A DNA stretch of 64,000 bases from assembly GCA_000227505.4 (NCBI GenBank), contig AGIF02000001.1, positions 2,500,035 through 2,564,034 on the forward strand, read 5' to 3'. Below, piece after piece: positions 1 to 9,201 of the stretch. Both the position numbers and the translations under genes were made by a program. The stretch's first letter is position 1; every line of letters begins with the position of its first letter. Below the pieces are notes generated by a model, which worked only from the letters and a program-made list of their open reading frames with translations, was not told where the DNA came from and did no database searches. The stretch is from a gamma proteobacterium HIMB55 (GTDB lineage Bacteria > Pseudomonadota > Gammaproteobacteria > Pseudomonadales > Halieaceae).

Positions 1-83
1 AAATGGTCGATTTGGCAACAGAACGCTCTCAGAACATAACGACAGCTTATGACCTCATCAAACAGTCACGCGGCTTAAAATAA
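1..83 (+). CDS. djlA: C-terminal end of DnaJ-like membrane co-chaperone DjlA (partial)
   Basis: The window opens inside a plus-strand reading frame (codons in phase with position 3) that stops with TAA at 81-83. The visible tail ends AYDLIKQSRGLK. It matches the closing helix of the C-terminal J domain of DjlA, which in the family ends in AYELIKQQKGFK-type sequence. DjlA is an inner-membrane-anchored partner of DnaK. Only about 26 residues are visible, so the TerB-like domain and the HPD motif lie outside the window. A cytosolic J-domain protein with a similar tail cannot be excluded. It is convergent with trkH, 18 bases away. Confidence 0.6.
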   Translation, partial: MVDLATERSQNITTAYDLIKQSRGLK

Positions 84-101
84 AGCCCATAGTTGCGTCG
101 T

Positions 102-1550
102 TTAGGGCCGCCAAAACGTTGGGGTGAACAGAATTAGAAGCGTAAAGATCTCTAGTCGTCCCAAGAGCATTGCGACACACAGAATGACCTTACCTGCATC
201 GGACACCGCACCGTAATTCGCAGCGACCGAGCCCAAACCAGGACCTAGGTTATTGATTGATGCCATCACTGCGCTCACCGCTGATAAAAAGTCGAGCCCG
301 GTACCTAGCATGGCGAGTACTAGGATGAACGAAGAAAACATATACACCGCGAAGAAACTCCAGACGGCACTGACGACCTCTGGTCTTACACGTCGATGAT
401 CGAGCTTGAGTGGAATGACCGCATTTGGGTGCAGGAGTTGTCGAAGCTCCCGAAGGCCCTGTCGGAATATCAGTAATATTCTCATCGCCTTCATACCGCC
501 GCCTGTTGAGCCAGCACAAGCGCCCATGACGCTCAGCATCAGCAAGAAAATAGGCAAAAACGAGGGCCAAGCGGAAAAGTTGTCACTGGCGTACCCTGTG
601 GTTGTCGCAATAGACACTGTTTGGAACAGGCCGTGAATCAATGCCTCTTCCAAGGCCAGCGTGTCCATAGCTATCAGGGTTCCGCAGGTAACGACGGCTG
701 CGATCAGTACCATGCCGGAAAAGAACTTCGTTTCTGAGTCGTATCCGTAAATCGTTGGGCTGCGCTTGGAGAAAGCAACAAAGTGCAGCCCAAAATTAAC
801 GGCGCTAATCAGCATAAAGAGACTGCTAATGAGCAAAATAATATTGCTGTTGAAGTAGCCCATGCTCGCATCGTGGGTTGAAAAACCACCAATGGCGATG
901 GTTGAAAACGCGTGGCTAATCGCGTCAAAGACAGTCATTCCCGCGAGGAAATACGCCAGCGCGCAGCTCACAGTGAGTCCTAAGTAAATACTGAAAAGCG
1001 CTTTTGCGGTCGACGTAATGCGAGGCGTTAGTTTGCTGTCTTTGGCGGGGCCGGTGCTTTCCGCACGATAGAGCTGTACCCCGCCAATCCCCAGCATCGG
1101 CAAAACAGCTACGGCTAAAACAATGATACCGATGCCGCCAAGCCACTGAAGAAGTTGGCGGTAGAGCAAGATTGATTGCGGAATATGATCGAGTCCCACA
1201 AGCACGGTCGCCCCCGTTGTTGTCAGACCTGAAACCGACTCAAAAATGGCATCAAACACGGAAATGTCTACGGCGTCGCTCAACAAAAATGGCAGCGCAC
1301 CATAGATACCCAGAACGATCCAAAATGCCGCAGTGACCATGAAGCCATCACGAATTTGTAATTCTGATTTAACGCGTTGTGTTGCAAGCCAAAGGAAAAC
1401 CCCAGAGGTTGCGGTTGCCGCAAAGGCCTGACCGAATATCGTTGCCGTACCGTCTTCCTGCAGCCATCCCAATGTCATCGACGGCAGTGTCCCAAGACTG
1501 AATAGCATCAGGAGCAAGCCAACGATACGAACACACAGGCCGATATTCAT
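102..1550 (-). CDS. trkH: Trk potassium uptake system membrane subunit TrkH
   Basis: A 482-residue polytopic inner-membrane protein that forms the K+ translocation pore of the Trk system. It shows the four pore-loop repeats of the TrkH/KtrB family: TTTGAT near residue 110, AIGGFSTH near 219, ATTTGYAS near 316 and NNLGPGLGS near 432. Each carries the glycine of the selectivity filter. Length is normal for TrkH (about 480). The ATG shares one base with the trkA stop codon (TAATG), so pore and regulatory subunit are translationally coupled. No independent promoter is visible. Assignment is firm; TrkG is a close paralogue, but the pairing with trkA favours TrkH. Confidence 0.95.
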   Translation of the reverse strand: MNIGLCVRIVGLLLMLFSLGTLPSMTLGWLQEDGTATIFGQAFAATATSGVFLWLATQRVKSELQIRDGFMVTAAFWIVLGIYGALPFLLSDAVDISVFDAIFESVSGLTTTGATVLVGLDHIPQSILLYRQLLQWLGGIGIIVLAVAVLPMLGIGGVQLYRAESTGPAKDSKLTPRITSTAKALFSIYLGLTVSCALAYFLAGMTVFDAISHAFSTIAIGGFSTHDASMGYFNSNIILLISSLFMLISAVNFGLHFVAFSKRSPTIYGYDSETKFFSGMVLIAAVVTCGTLIAMDTLALEEALIHGLFQTVSIATTTGYASDNFSAWPSFLPIFLLMLSVMGACAGSTGGGMKAMRILLIFRQGLRELRQLLHPNAVIPLKLDHRRVRPEVVSAVWSFFAVYMFSSFILVLAMLGTGLDFLSAVSAVMASINNLGPGLGSVAANYGAVSDAGKVILCVAMLLGRLEIFTLLILFTPTFWRP

Positions 1551-2926
1551 TAGATGAAGCTGCCACCTACAACGAACAGTTTTTCAACCAGGCTTATTTT
1601 CGAAGGATCAGTTAGGAACAAAATGACATGGTCATCTTCTTCGACCACCACGTGTCGGTGCGCAATGATGACTTCGTCGCCCCTGAGGATCGCACCCACG
1701 GTTGCTCCGGGTGGGAGATCGAGCTCATCGAGTCGGCGTCCTACGACTTTTGATGTTTTGGGGTCACCATGTGCGGTCATTTCCAGCGCCTCGGCAGCAC
1801 CCCTGCGAAGCGAGTGCACAGCGCTGATATCACCTTTCCTTACGTGAGTGAGCAGACTACTAATGGTGATCTGTTGGGGAGAAATCGCGATGTCGATTTC
1901 TTGGCCTACTAGTTCGGCGTAAGCTGAGTTAGTGATCAATGTGATCACTTTTTTCGCACCGAGTCGTTTGGCTAACATCGACATCATGATGTTGGACTCA
2001 CCGTTATTGGTGAGGGCGCAAAATACATCGGTATTGGCAATGTTTTCCTGTTGTAAAAGCTTCGAGTCATTCGCGCTTCCATTCAGCACAATACTCTCCT
2101 CAAGCTCCTCCGACAGTTGCCGACAGCGATCGTAGTTGAGCTCGAGGACTTTGACTTGGTAGTCCTGTTCGAGTCGTTTTGCGAGCGATGCACCAATCTT
2201 TCCGCCGCCGGCAATCATGACGCGTTTATAGGGTGCATCCAGTTTTCTTAGCTCTGATGTGACCGCTCGAATGTTTTCGCTGGCCGCAATGAAGAAGGCC
2301 TCATCATCGGGCTCCACAACGGTTGAGCCTTCCGGGATGATGGCGCTTTGCGATTTTCGAAAGATTGCTGCCACGCGCGTATCAACGCTTGGCATGTGCT
2401 CTCGAATCTCTTGCAACTCACGCCCTACAATCGGACCACCGTCAACCGCCCTTACGGCAACAAGCCGGATCTTCCCGCCGGCAAAATCAAGTACCTGAAG
2501 CGAGCCAGGGTTGAGAATGAGTTGATGAATAGCGTCGGTGACAAGGTGCTCGGGACTGATCGAAACATCGACAGGGATAGCACCTGATTGAAAGAGCTTT
2601 TTATCTTCGTTCAGATAATCAACTTCACGAATACGGCAGATCTTCGTCGGCGTGCGGTAAAGCGTGTAGGCGATTGTACATGCCAGCATATTCACTTCGT
2701 CGCTATCGGTAACAGCAATCAGCATGTCTGCGTCTTCGGCGCCTGCGTCCGCCAAAGTGGTTGGTTTCGATGCGTCACCTTTGACGGTTCTGATATCTAG
2801 TCGTTCTTGCAGCTGTCTCAGGGCAGAGTCAGAGCTGTCTACGACCGTGACATCATTCTGTTCGTCGGCGAGGTGTTCGGTGAGCGTGCCGCCAACTTGC
2901 CCGGCTCCCAAAATAATGATCTTCAC
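1550..2926 (-). CDS. trkA: Trk system NAD(H)-binding regulatory subunit TrkA
   Basis: A 458-residue cytoplasmic peripheral protein that gates TrkH in response to nucleotide binding. It has the duplicated TrkA architecture: RCK_N Rossmann domain 1 (GAGQVGG at residues 7-13), RCK_C, RCK_N domain 2 (AGGGKIGASLAKRL near 239) and a second RCK_C ending near 455. Full length. AAGGA lies about 12 bases before the ATG. It is first of the trkA-trkH pair and lies 79 bases downstream of rsmB on the same strand, the common order fmt-rsmB-trkA-trkH in gammaproteobacteria. Confidence 0.96.
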   Translation of the reverse strand: MKIIILGAGQVGGTLTEHLADEQNDVTVVDSSDSALRQLQERLDIRTVKGDASKPTTLADAGAEDADMLIAVTDSDEVNMLACTIAYTLYRTPTKICRIREVDYLNEDKKLFQSGAIPVDVSISPEHLVTDAIHQLILNPGSLQVLDFAGGKIRLVAVRAVDGGPIVGRELQEIREHMPSVDTRVAAIFRKSQSAIIPEGSTVVEPDDEAFFIAASENIRAVTSELRKLDAPYKRVMIAGGGKIGASLAKRLEQDYQVKVLELNYDRCRQLSEELEESIVLNGSANDSKLLQQENIANTDVFCALTNNGESNIMMSMLAKRLGAKKVITLITNSAYAELVGQEIDIAISPQQITISSLLTHVRKGDISAVHSLRRGAAEALEMTAHGDPKTSKVVGRRLDELDLPPGATVGAILRGDEVIIAHRHVVVEEDDHVILFLTDPSKISLVEKLFVVGGSFI

Positions 2927-3005
2927 GACGCTCTCGGTTCCTTGAACAACGGGTGATCTAACTCATTACTCGCGAATGGTACTCCGATTTCCCGCGAACT
3001 CCAGA

Positions 3006-4301
3006 TCAGGCGATTTTTTCGAGCATGCAGTAGTAAAGGCCGTCGCCGCCACTGGCTGATGGCAAGGCCTGTCTACCGACGCTTTTCGCAATACCAAACG
3101 ATTCAGAAAGAGGGATTGCTTTGGCGTCGGCAGTGACCGCCAAGAAGTTGCTAACGATGTCCTCGTTTTCCGCCGGCAGCAGTGAGCAGGTAATGTATAA
3201 GAGCTGCCCACTGGGCCGCACTCTTTTCCAAGCGGATTCCAGGAGGGCCTGCTGCAGCTCGGCAAACTGATTGATATCGGACTTTAAGCGGATGACTTTT
3301 ACGTCTGGGTTTCGCCTTATAACGCCCGTTGCAGAGCATGGAACATCGAGCAGTACCAAATCAAACGCGTTTTCCGCTGTCAGTTCACCGAGTTCTCGTC
3401 CATCACCAACTAACGTCTTTATGGATAAACCCAGCCGTTCGGCGTTTTCTTCGACGCGCGCGAGCCGCGACGCTGATATATCCATCGCCGTCACTTCGGC
3501 CCCGAGCTCTGCAAGGTGGCAAGCTTTGCTTCCGGGCGCGGAGCAAACATCAAGAACTCGAATTCCGAGAGGTGCGCCCGCCCCTGCTGATGCGCTTGCT
3601 ATTAATGTGCCTGCCAGCTGTGCTGATTCGTCCTGAACGCTGGCAATGCCTTCGGAGAAACCGGGAATCTGCGAGACGGGCACGGCCGACGACAAGGTAA
3701 GACCATAGGCGCCGACAGGCATTGCCTCTATACCTGCTGACGAAAGCGCTTTTAGATAATCGTCGCGCGATGATTTTTGACCATTCACTCTGAGTGTTAA
3801 CGGCGGTTTGTGACGGCCTGCTTGTGCTACCCCTTGTAAGTGATCTGGATACTGCTTCTTCAAAACTTTGTAGAGCCATCCAGGTAGTGCTGCCTGTTCG
3901 CTCTCGCCCAGCTGCTCGAGCAAGACTGTCTTCTCTCTCTGGTAACGGCGCAAGCACGCGTTAATGAGTTTGGCGGCCCATGCCCGCTTTAGCGAGGAGC
4001 AAACTTCTACAGCAGCTGAGACGGAGGCGTAGGAAGGTGTTGAACACTCGTCGAGTTCGTAGAGCGCCAAGATAAGCAAGGCTTCGAGGGCACTGTCCTT
4101 GGGTTTGAGTGGTTTTTCGAGGAGCTGTCTAGTGACACCTTTGTACATGGGCCACAGCCGCAAAGAGCCGTAGACTAATTCCCTGAAAAACGCCCGATCT
4201 GACTCACCAACCTCGTTTTGAGCGCTTTCAAACAGCGCATTAAGCGACCCTCCTTGCTGAACCTTGTCGAGCAATAACGTCGCCGATAGACGAAGCGTCA
4301 T
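3006..4301 (-). CDS. rsmB: 16S rRNA m5C967 methyltransferase RsmB
   Basis: A 431-residue enzyme that methylates cytosine 967 of 16S rRNA using S-adenosylmethionine. An N-terminal NusB-like RNA-binding domain (about 1-135) precedes a Rossmann methyltransferase domain with SAM motif DVCSAPGSKACHL at 251-263. Both cysteines of the RNA m5C mechanism are present: C322 in DVPCSATG and C372 in TCSLLPAEN. Length is normal. Its ATG overlaps the fmt stop by four bases (ATGA), so it is translated with fmt. Family and neighbourhood both support RsmB rather than RsmF. Confidence 0.95.
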   Translation of the reverse strand: MTLRLSATLLLDKVQQGGSLNALFESAQNEVGESDRAFFRELVYGSLRLWPMYKGVTRQLLEKPLKPKDSALEALLILALYELDECSTPSYASVSAAVEVCSSLKRAWAAKLINACLRRYQREKTVLLEQLGESEQAALPGWLYKVLKKQYPDHLQGVAQAGRHKPPLTLRVNGQKSSRDDYLKALSSAGIEAMPVGAYGLTLSSAVPVSQIPGFSEGIASVQDESAQLAGTLIASASAGAGAPLGIRVLDVCSAPGSKACHLAELGAEVTAMDISASRLARVEENAERLGLSIKTLVGDGRELGELTAENAFDLVLLDVPCSATGVIRRNPDVKVIRLKSDINQFAELQQALLESAWKRVRPSGQLLYITCSLLPAENEDIVSNFLAVTADAKAIPLSESFGIAKSVGRQALPSASGGDGLYYCMLEKIA

Positions 4302-5263
4302 TTGTTGTTGCTCGTGAATTGATCGCCAAGCACAAAGCGATCTTTATGGCCGTTCATGATGTCTGGTAAGGACATGGGCTTTTTGTTGGGCAACTGAAGG
4401 CGCGTGATGACCAGATTACCGCTGCCACAGGCGACTTCGAGGCCGGTTTTGGTGAGGGCAAACAAGGTTCCGGGCGGGTTGTCGGTATTTGAGGCCGTGG
4501 GGTCTGCCCAGGCTTCCCAAATCTTGATGCGCTGGTCGTTATAAATACCAAAGCAGCCCGGCGCCGGTGATAGTGCGCGCACTTTACGGCTGATTTCCGT
4601 TGCGGAGAGATGCCAGTCTATTGCAGCCTCTTCCTTGGTTATCTTATGCGCATAAGTGACGCCATCAGCAGGTTGCTCGGTTGCACCTTTTAGCGACGAC
4701 TCCAAGTCTTCAAGCGTTTTGATCAGCGCACTCCCGCCAAGAATTTCAAGCGCTTGGGTTAAGGATTCAGTGGTGTGTTGCTCGCTAATATCAATTGTGG
4801 CTTCAGACAACATCGGGCCGGTATCCAGTCCCTCGTCCATTGCCATAATAGTCACCCCGGTAACGGCATCACCTGCCTCGATCGCTCTGTGAATCGGCGC
4901 CGCACCCCGCCATCGTGGCAAAAGCGAGGCGTGCACATTGATACAACCAAGTCGCGGCGTCTCCAATATCGCCTTTGGTAGCAATAATCCGTAAGCGACG
5001 ACCACCATCACGTCCGCATTAAAGGCCGTAAGCTCTGACGTGGCTTCCTCATTCCTTAACGTCGGTGGTTGAAGTACGGAAAGACCATGGTCTAAAGCGA
5101 GCTGCTTTACGGGTGATGGGGTAAGCTGCTTACCGCGACCTGAAGGCCGGTCGGGTTGTGTGTAAACAGCGACGACATCGTGGTTGGATTCGACCAGTTG
5201 TTTGAGGTGTGCTGCTGCAAATGCGGGCGTACCCGCGAAGACAATTCGCAGTGATTGGCTCAT
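4298..5263 (-). CDS. fmt: Methionyl-tRNA formyltransferase
   Basis: A 321-residue enzyme that transfers a formyl group from 10-formyl-THF to initiator Met-tRNA. The N-terminal formyltransferase domain has the FAGTP start (residues 9-13) and the catalytic signature NVHASLLPRWRGAAPIHR from N109 to R126. It includes N109 and H111, with D147 in GLDTGP. The C-terminal OB-like tRNA-binding domain fills about 205-315. Family-typical length. It follows def by three bases and overlaps rsmB by four, the classic def-fmt-rsmB translation operon. Confidence 0.97.
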   Translation of the reverse strand: MSQSLRIVFAGTPAFAAAHLKQLVESNHDVVAVYTQPDRPSGRGKQLTPSPVKQLALDHGLSVLQPPTLRNEEATSELTAFNADVMVVVAYGLLLPKAILETPRLGCINVHASLLPRWRGAAPIHRAIEAGDAVTGVTIMAMDEGLDTGPMLSEATIDISEQHTTESLTQALEILGGSALIKTLEDLESSLKGATEQPADGVTYAHKITKEEAAIDWHLSATEISRKVRALSPAPGCFGIYNDQRIKIWEAWADPTASNTDNPPGTLFALTKTGLEVACGSGNLVITRLQLPNKKPMSLPDIMNGHKDRFVLGDQFTSNNK

Positions 5264-5266
5264 GGC

Positions 5267-5773
5267 TTAGGCTCTGCGTCGCTGCTCTTTTTCCAACCGT
5301 TGGCGGATCCTTTGTCGCTTGAGTGGACTCAAGTAATCGACAAATAACTTACCTTGCAAATGATCCATTTCGTGCTGGAGGCAGACAGCGAGAAGTCCCG
5401 TGACAGTTTCATCGATGGCAGTGCCGTCCTGATCTAATGCAGTGACACGAATCGCTTTTGGGCGCTCAACCGATTCACTAAAACCCGGAACAGATAGGCA
5501 GCCTTCCTCAAAGCCATCGAGTGACTCATCGATGACCTCAACGTTTGGATTGATAAATACTCGCGGTGTGGAACGGTCGTTCGATAGATCAATGACGATG
5601 ACTTGCTCGTGAACGTCGATTTGAGACGCAGCTAAACCGATGCCGTTTGCGTCATACATCGTCTCGAACATGTCCTCTACTAGCGTTTGAATTCTGCGGT
5701 CGACGGTTTCAACCGGTGCCGCTTTTGTGCGCAGTCGTGGATCGGGGAATTCGAGAATTTTTCTAATGGCCAT
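5267..5773 (-). CDS. def: Peptide deformylase
   Basis: A 168-residue metalloenzyme that removes the N-formyl group from nascent peptides. All three PDF motifs are present: GIGLAASQ (44-51), EGCLSVP (90-96, metal ligand C92) and QHEMDHLQG (133-141, ligands H134 and H138, catalytic E135). It is a type 1 enzyme of normal length, first gene of the def-fmt-rsmB run. The 182-base gap to the divergent LysM gene must hold its promoter, but I could not single out a convincing -35/-10 pair. Confidence 0.97.
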   Translation of the reverse strand: MAIRKILEFPDPRLRTKAAPVETVDRRIQTLVEDMFETMYDANGIGLAASQIDVHEQVIVIDLSNDRSTPRVFINPNVEVIDESLDGFEEGCLSVPGFSESVERPKAIRVTALDQDGTAIDETVTGLLAVCLQHEMDHLQGKLFVDYLSPLKRQRIRQRLEKEQRRRA

Positions 5774-5955
5774 GCTTCGGTCTCAAACGCTTTATGGATG
5801 GATTAGCCGACTTTTGCACCTATTCGTGCTTGTTTTGGCAGCAAGCTCAGCGCAGACTGCCATTATACCGGTAAGCAGAGATACGCCAATTTTCTTTCAT
5901 CAGTGACATCAAAGAACGATGAGCCTGAGGAAAACTGACAGATCGGAGAACGGAC

Positions 5956-7137
5956 ATGGTAGGACGCCATCTTTTATCTGAGCTGAAATCATCTGAGCTA
6001 AAAGAAGCCACCACACGGTGTTTGGAGCACTTTGCTCACCGCGCATACACTAGTTTGTGTGCCCCTAGGTGGAATGTACGCTTCGTTCTCAACCTGTTTG
6101 TCACAGCCATTTTTTTATTACCCACGGTGACTCTGGCTCAGTCGGCTATTCCGAGACTTTCAGATAACGCACCGGATACCTATGTCGTCGAGCCTGGCGA
6201 TACGCTTTGGGATATTTCAGCACTGTTTCTTAACGAGCCTTGGCGCTGGCCCGAACTGTGGCAGGTTAACCCTGATGTCAGGGACCCCAACCTCATATAC
6301 CCAGGGGATACCCTGTACCTCCGATGGGATGCCGGTAAACCAGGCGTCTATCTCACGGCTGGCATGTCTTACGGTGCGGCGTCTGACGTCGTAAGACTAA
6401 GCCCATCCGTCAGAGCCGAACCGCTTCCCGCCGCAATCGATGCGCTCCCGCGAGAGGCAATTGACCCCTTTATTGCCCGTCACCGGTTTACGACAAAATT
6501 TGACCTAGAAGCAATGCCGAGGATCATCAGCGGTGATCGAGGGCGGTTGATATCGGGGATGGGCGATCGTGTTTACGTCGTTGGCACCTTTGTTGGTGAG
6601 GACCAACAGTTCGATGTGGTTCGTCCGGCGAGAGAAATAAGGCATCCCGAGACAGGCGAAATGCTCGGCACTCTGCTTTCGTCTGTTGGCCGGGTGGTTT
6701 TGTCACAGCGTGGATCGTCCGATGAGCAGGCCAGCCAGTTCGACGTATTGGCGTCTCGTGAGGAGCTACGTGTTGGTGACGTACTACTCCCGGTAGAAGA
6801 TCGACAGCTGGTTGCTGAGTTTGTGCCTCAGGTTCCCACAGTCGATTTGGAACCCGGTTTCATGTTGTCGCTTGAGAGTGGCGCGACGCAAATAGGCGCC
6901 TTAGACGTCGTCGCGACGACCTTTGGTGAGGTTGATGACGTAGCGGTAGGAACACTTCTGTCTATCGCCAAGGCAAGCGAACCGGTTACGGATCAAATTA
7001 GTGGTAAACGCTATACGCTTCCTTCTGAGACGGCCGGCACCATGATGCTGTTTGCTGTTTACGATCGTGCAAGCTTTGGTCTAGTGCTCAATGCAAACCA
7101 GCCGCTGTCGGTTGCAGATAGGTTGGTCAACCCCTGA
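5956..7137 (+). CDS. Secreted LysM-domain peptidoglycan-binding protein
   Basis: A 393-residue exported protein. A LysM domain spans about residues 75-122 (YVVEPGDTLWDIS to YPGDTLYL). The remainder is a conserved C-terminal region without an enzyme motif I recognise. LysM proteins of this form divergent from def and upstream of dprA are common in gammaproteobacteria; their role is thought to be peptidoglycan binding. The start at 5956 has GGAGA nine bases upstream but gives a 41-residue N-region before the hydrophobic signal segment (42-61, ending AQS). A TTG at 6055 would give a more ordinary signal peptide, so the start is uncertain. Function is inferred from the domain only. Confidence 0.85.
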   Translation: MVGRHLLSELKSSELKEATTRCLEHFAHRAYTSLCAPRWNVRFVLNLFVTAIFLLPTVTLAQSAIPRLSDNAPDTYVVEPGDTLWDISALFLNEPWRWPELWQVNPDVRDPNLIYPGDTLYLRWDAGKPGVYLTAGMSYGAASDVVRLSPSVRAEPLPAAIDALPREAIDPFIARHRFTTKFDLEAMPRIISGDRGRLISGMGDRVYVVGTFVGEDQQFDVVRPAREIRHPETGEMLGTLLSSVGRVVLSQRGSSDEQASQFDVLASREELRVGDVLLPVEDRQLVAEFVPQVPTVDLEPGFMLSLESGATQIGALDVVATTFGEVDDVAVGTLLSIAKASEPVTDQISGKRYTLPSETAGTMMLFAVYDRASFGLVLNANQPLSVADRLVNP

Positions 7138-7182
7138 AGAAAATAGGCTGCACGGACGCAGCAAGAGATAACTCAAGGATGA

Positions 7183-8445
7183 GTGATGTTGGTAATGCTT
7201 GGATGCGAGGGTGTTCAGCCTGAGCGCTGGATCGGTTACGCACAATACATAACCCAAAATGCGGGCATTAATGATTCTGTTGCGGCCATGACTCAATGGC
7301 CTAATCCTGAATCAGTCTTGCAGGCGGTTGCCAAACCAGAATTAGAGCCATGGCGGCAAAGCATTCTTCAAGCAAAGAGCCCGCCGCTCCCAAAAAGCGT
7401 TTGGTTATTGGGTCAAACGGCGCCGCAATACTCGCCGCTCCTAGCCGAATGCCAAGATGCACCCTCTTTCTTGTTTGGGCTTGGTGACCCCAGTTGTTTT
7501 GATTGTCCCGCCATCGCCATTGTTGGTAGCCGACGTCCATCCCTCGATGGGCTACAGCTTGCTGAGCGGTTTGCCTTTGAGCTCGCCACAGCGGGCTTCG
7601 TGATTGTCAGTGGTCTTGCTCAGGGCATTGATACAGCTGCTCACAAAGGGGCGCTGGCGGCAGGCGGAAGAACCATCGCCGTGATGGCCACCGGAATCGA
7701 TGCAGTTTATCCATCGACCAATCGAGAGTTGAGCTTTGGTGTAGCGGAGTCAGGGGCTGTAGTGACAGAGTTTCTTCCCGGCAGTTCGCCCAAACGACAC
7801 CACTTTCGACGCCGAAACCGAACGATATCTGGCTTATCGATTGCAACGGTAGTGATTGAGGCCGGTGTACCTAGTGGCACGTTAATCACAGCGACAGCTG
7901 CCGCGGAACAGGGGCGCGACGTGTATGCGCTGCCTTGGTCGATAAACCACAAGCAAGGTGAAGGATGCTTAAAGCTTTTACTTGAGGGCGCACTGCTTGC
8001 GACTGATCCTCACGATATTGTCGAAGGGAGCTGCTGGTCAAAGCCAATACCCGTCGAGTCTGTGCTTAAAAATTACCGATCGAGTCAAGGCGCCTTGGAG
8101 GGTTTTGGAGAGCAGAATGCACAAGGTGCAACGGCGCAAAGTGCGAGGTTGCAGTTGCAGGATACCGGGTTTGAATCCGCTGATTCTTCTCGATCAAAAA
8201 GTGGCCGCCACGGGCTTTCAGCGCCCAATAGAGGCCTGAGCTCTCAGAAAGAAGCTTCTGCGCACAGACAAAATTTAAGCGATGAGCAAAAGACGCTCTT
8301 GCAACTAATGGGTGACGGATATCACTCAGCGGAGTCACTCTCTGAGGTGATGGGGCGAAACATTCGCGAGATTCACCAAGCCCTTACCGCACTCGAGATT
8401 TCTAACCTGGTGACTCGCCATCGCAGTGGCTACTGCAAACGCTGA
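7183..8445 (+). CDS. dprA: DNA-processing protein DprA (Smf)
   Basis: A 420-residue DNA-processing protein A. DprA binds incoming single-stranded DNA and loads RecA in transformable bacteria, and is widely kept elsewhere. The Rossmann-type core carries the VGSRRPS motif near residue 110, SGLAQGIDTAAHKGAL, and the late signature VYALPWSINHKQGEGC. A linker rich in S, Q and G (about 290-365) leads to a C-terminal winged-helix domain. The start is GTG 7183 or the adjacent ATG 7186, with AAGGAT just upstream. It sits between the LysM gene and tsaC as in relatives. Natural competence cannot be concluded from this gene alone. Confidence 0.93.
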   Translation: MMLVMLGCEGVQPERWIGYAQYITQNAGINDSVAAMTQWPNPESVLQAVAKPELEPWRQSILQAKSPPLPKSVWLLGQTAPQYSPLLAECQDAPSFLFGLGDPSCFDCPAIAIVGSRRPSLDGLQLAERFAFELATAGFVIVSGLAQGIDTAAHKGALAAGGRTIAVMATGIDAVYPSTNRELSFGVAESGAVVTEFLPGSSPKRHHFRRRNRTISGLSIATVVIEAGVPSGTLITATAAAEQGRDVYALPWSINHKQGEGCLKLLLEGALLATDPHDIVEGSCWSKPIPVESVLKNYRSSQGALEGFGEQNAQGATAQSARLQLQDTGFESADSSRSKSGRHGLSAPNRGLSSQKEASAHRQNLSDEQKTLLQLMGDGYHSAESLSEVMGRNIREIHQALTALEISNLVTRHRSGYCKR

Positions 8446-8607
8446 CAGTTTGAGTACGCTATTATTCCGCTTTATAGACAGCACCGCATGAGCGCCTCGC
8501 CGGGCCATGGATTGTGCAAAAAAAAATAGTGGTCCGCGTGTTAACGCCGCAATGAAATAGTCGCAATCTAGCAGTAGATAGAAGTACCAAATTAAAAGGA
8601 TCTTTAA

Positions 8608-9159
8608 ATGACAGCCTCACTTCGGATTAGGCATGCAGCAGCTTGCGTTAAAGAGGGCGGCGTTATCGCCTGCCCGGCAGAAGCAGTTTGGGGTTTGTCT
8701 TGCGATCCGTGGAACCAAGATGCGGTCGAGCAGCTTTGTGCGATGAAACAACGACCTATTTCAAAGGGCGTTATCGTTGCCAGTGGTGATGTGTCTGATT
8801 TCGCACCGCTCTTGGATGGACTGACATCCAAGCAGCGAAAAGCGCTACTGGATTCCTGGCCGGGTCCTGTGACTTGGCTTGTGCCGCACAAAGATTTTTT
8901 CCCTCAATGGGTAACAGGAGAGAGCACTGAGGTGGCAATCCGTGTAACCTCTGCACCTGCACTGTCCAAGTTATGTCGCGAATTGGACGGTCCGGTGGTA
9001 ACGACCAGTGCTAATTGGGCGGGTGCTCAGCCAGCAAAGCATGCATTCCAAGTGGTGAGGTATTTCGGTGCAGGCGTTGTCATGGTGCCCGGGTCAGTAA
9101 ACCTGCAGGGTCGACCATCGACGATAAAGCGCGCGACAACTGGCGAAGTGATGCGTTAA
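8608..9159 (+). CDS. tsaC: Threonylcarbamoyl-AMP synthase TsaC (YrdC/Sua5 family)
   Basis: A 183-residue single-domain YrdC protein. It makes threonylcarbamoyl-AMP from threonine, bicarbonate and ATP for the t6A37 modification of ANN-decoding tRNAs. Visible signatures are the N-terminal PAEAVWGLSCDP, KQRPISKG for nucleotide binding, and TTSAN near the C-terminal third. It lacks the extra Sua5 domain, so it is the short TsaC type. AAAGGA sits nine bases before the ATG. The dprA-tsaC-hemF-aroE order is conserved in gammaproteobacteria. Confidence 0.94.
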   Translation: MTASLRIRHAAACVKEGGVIACPAEAVWGLSCDPWNQDAVEQLCAMKQRPISKGVIVASGDVSDFAPLLDGLTSKQRKALLDSWPGPVTWLVPHKDFFPQWVTGESTEVAIRVTSAPALSKLCRELDGPVVTTSANWAGAQPAKHAFQVVRYFGAGVVMVPGSVNLQGRPSTIKRATTGEVMR

Positions 9160-9201
9160 GCATTCCGCCGAGTAAATGGCAGACAAGAAGAAGGAAGCCC
9201 T

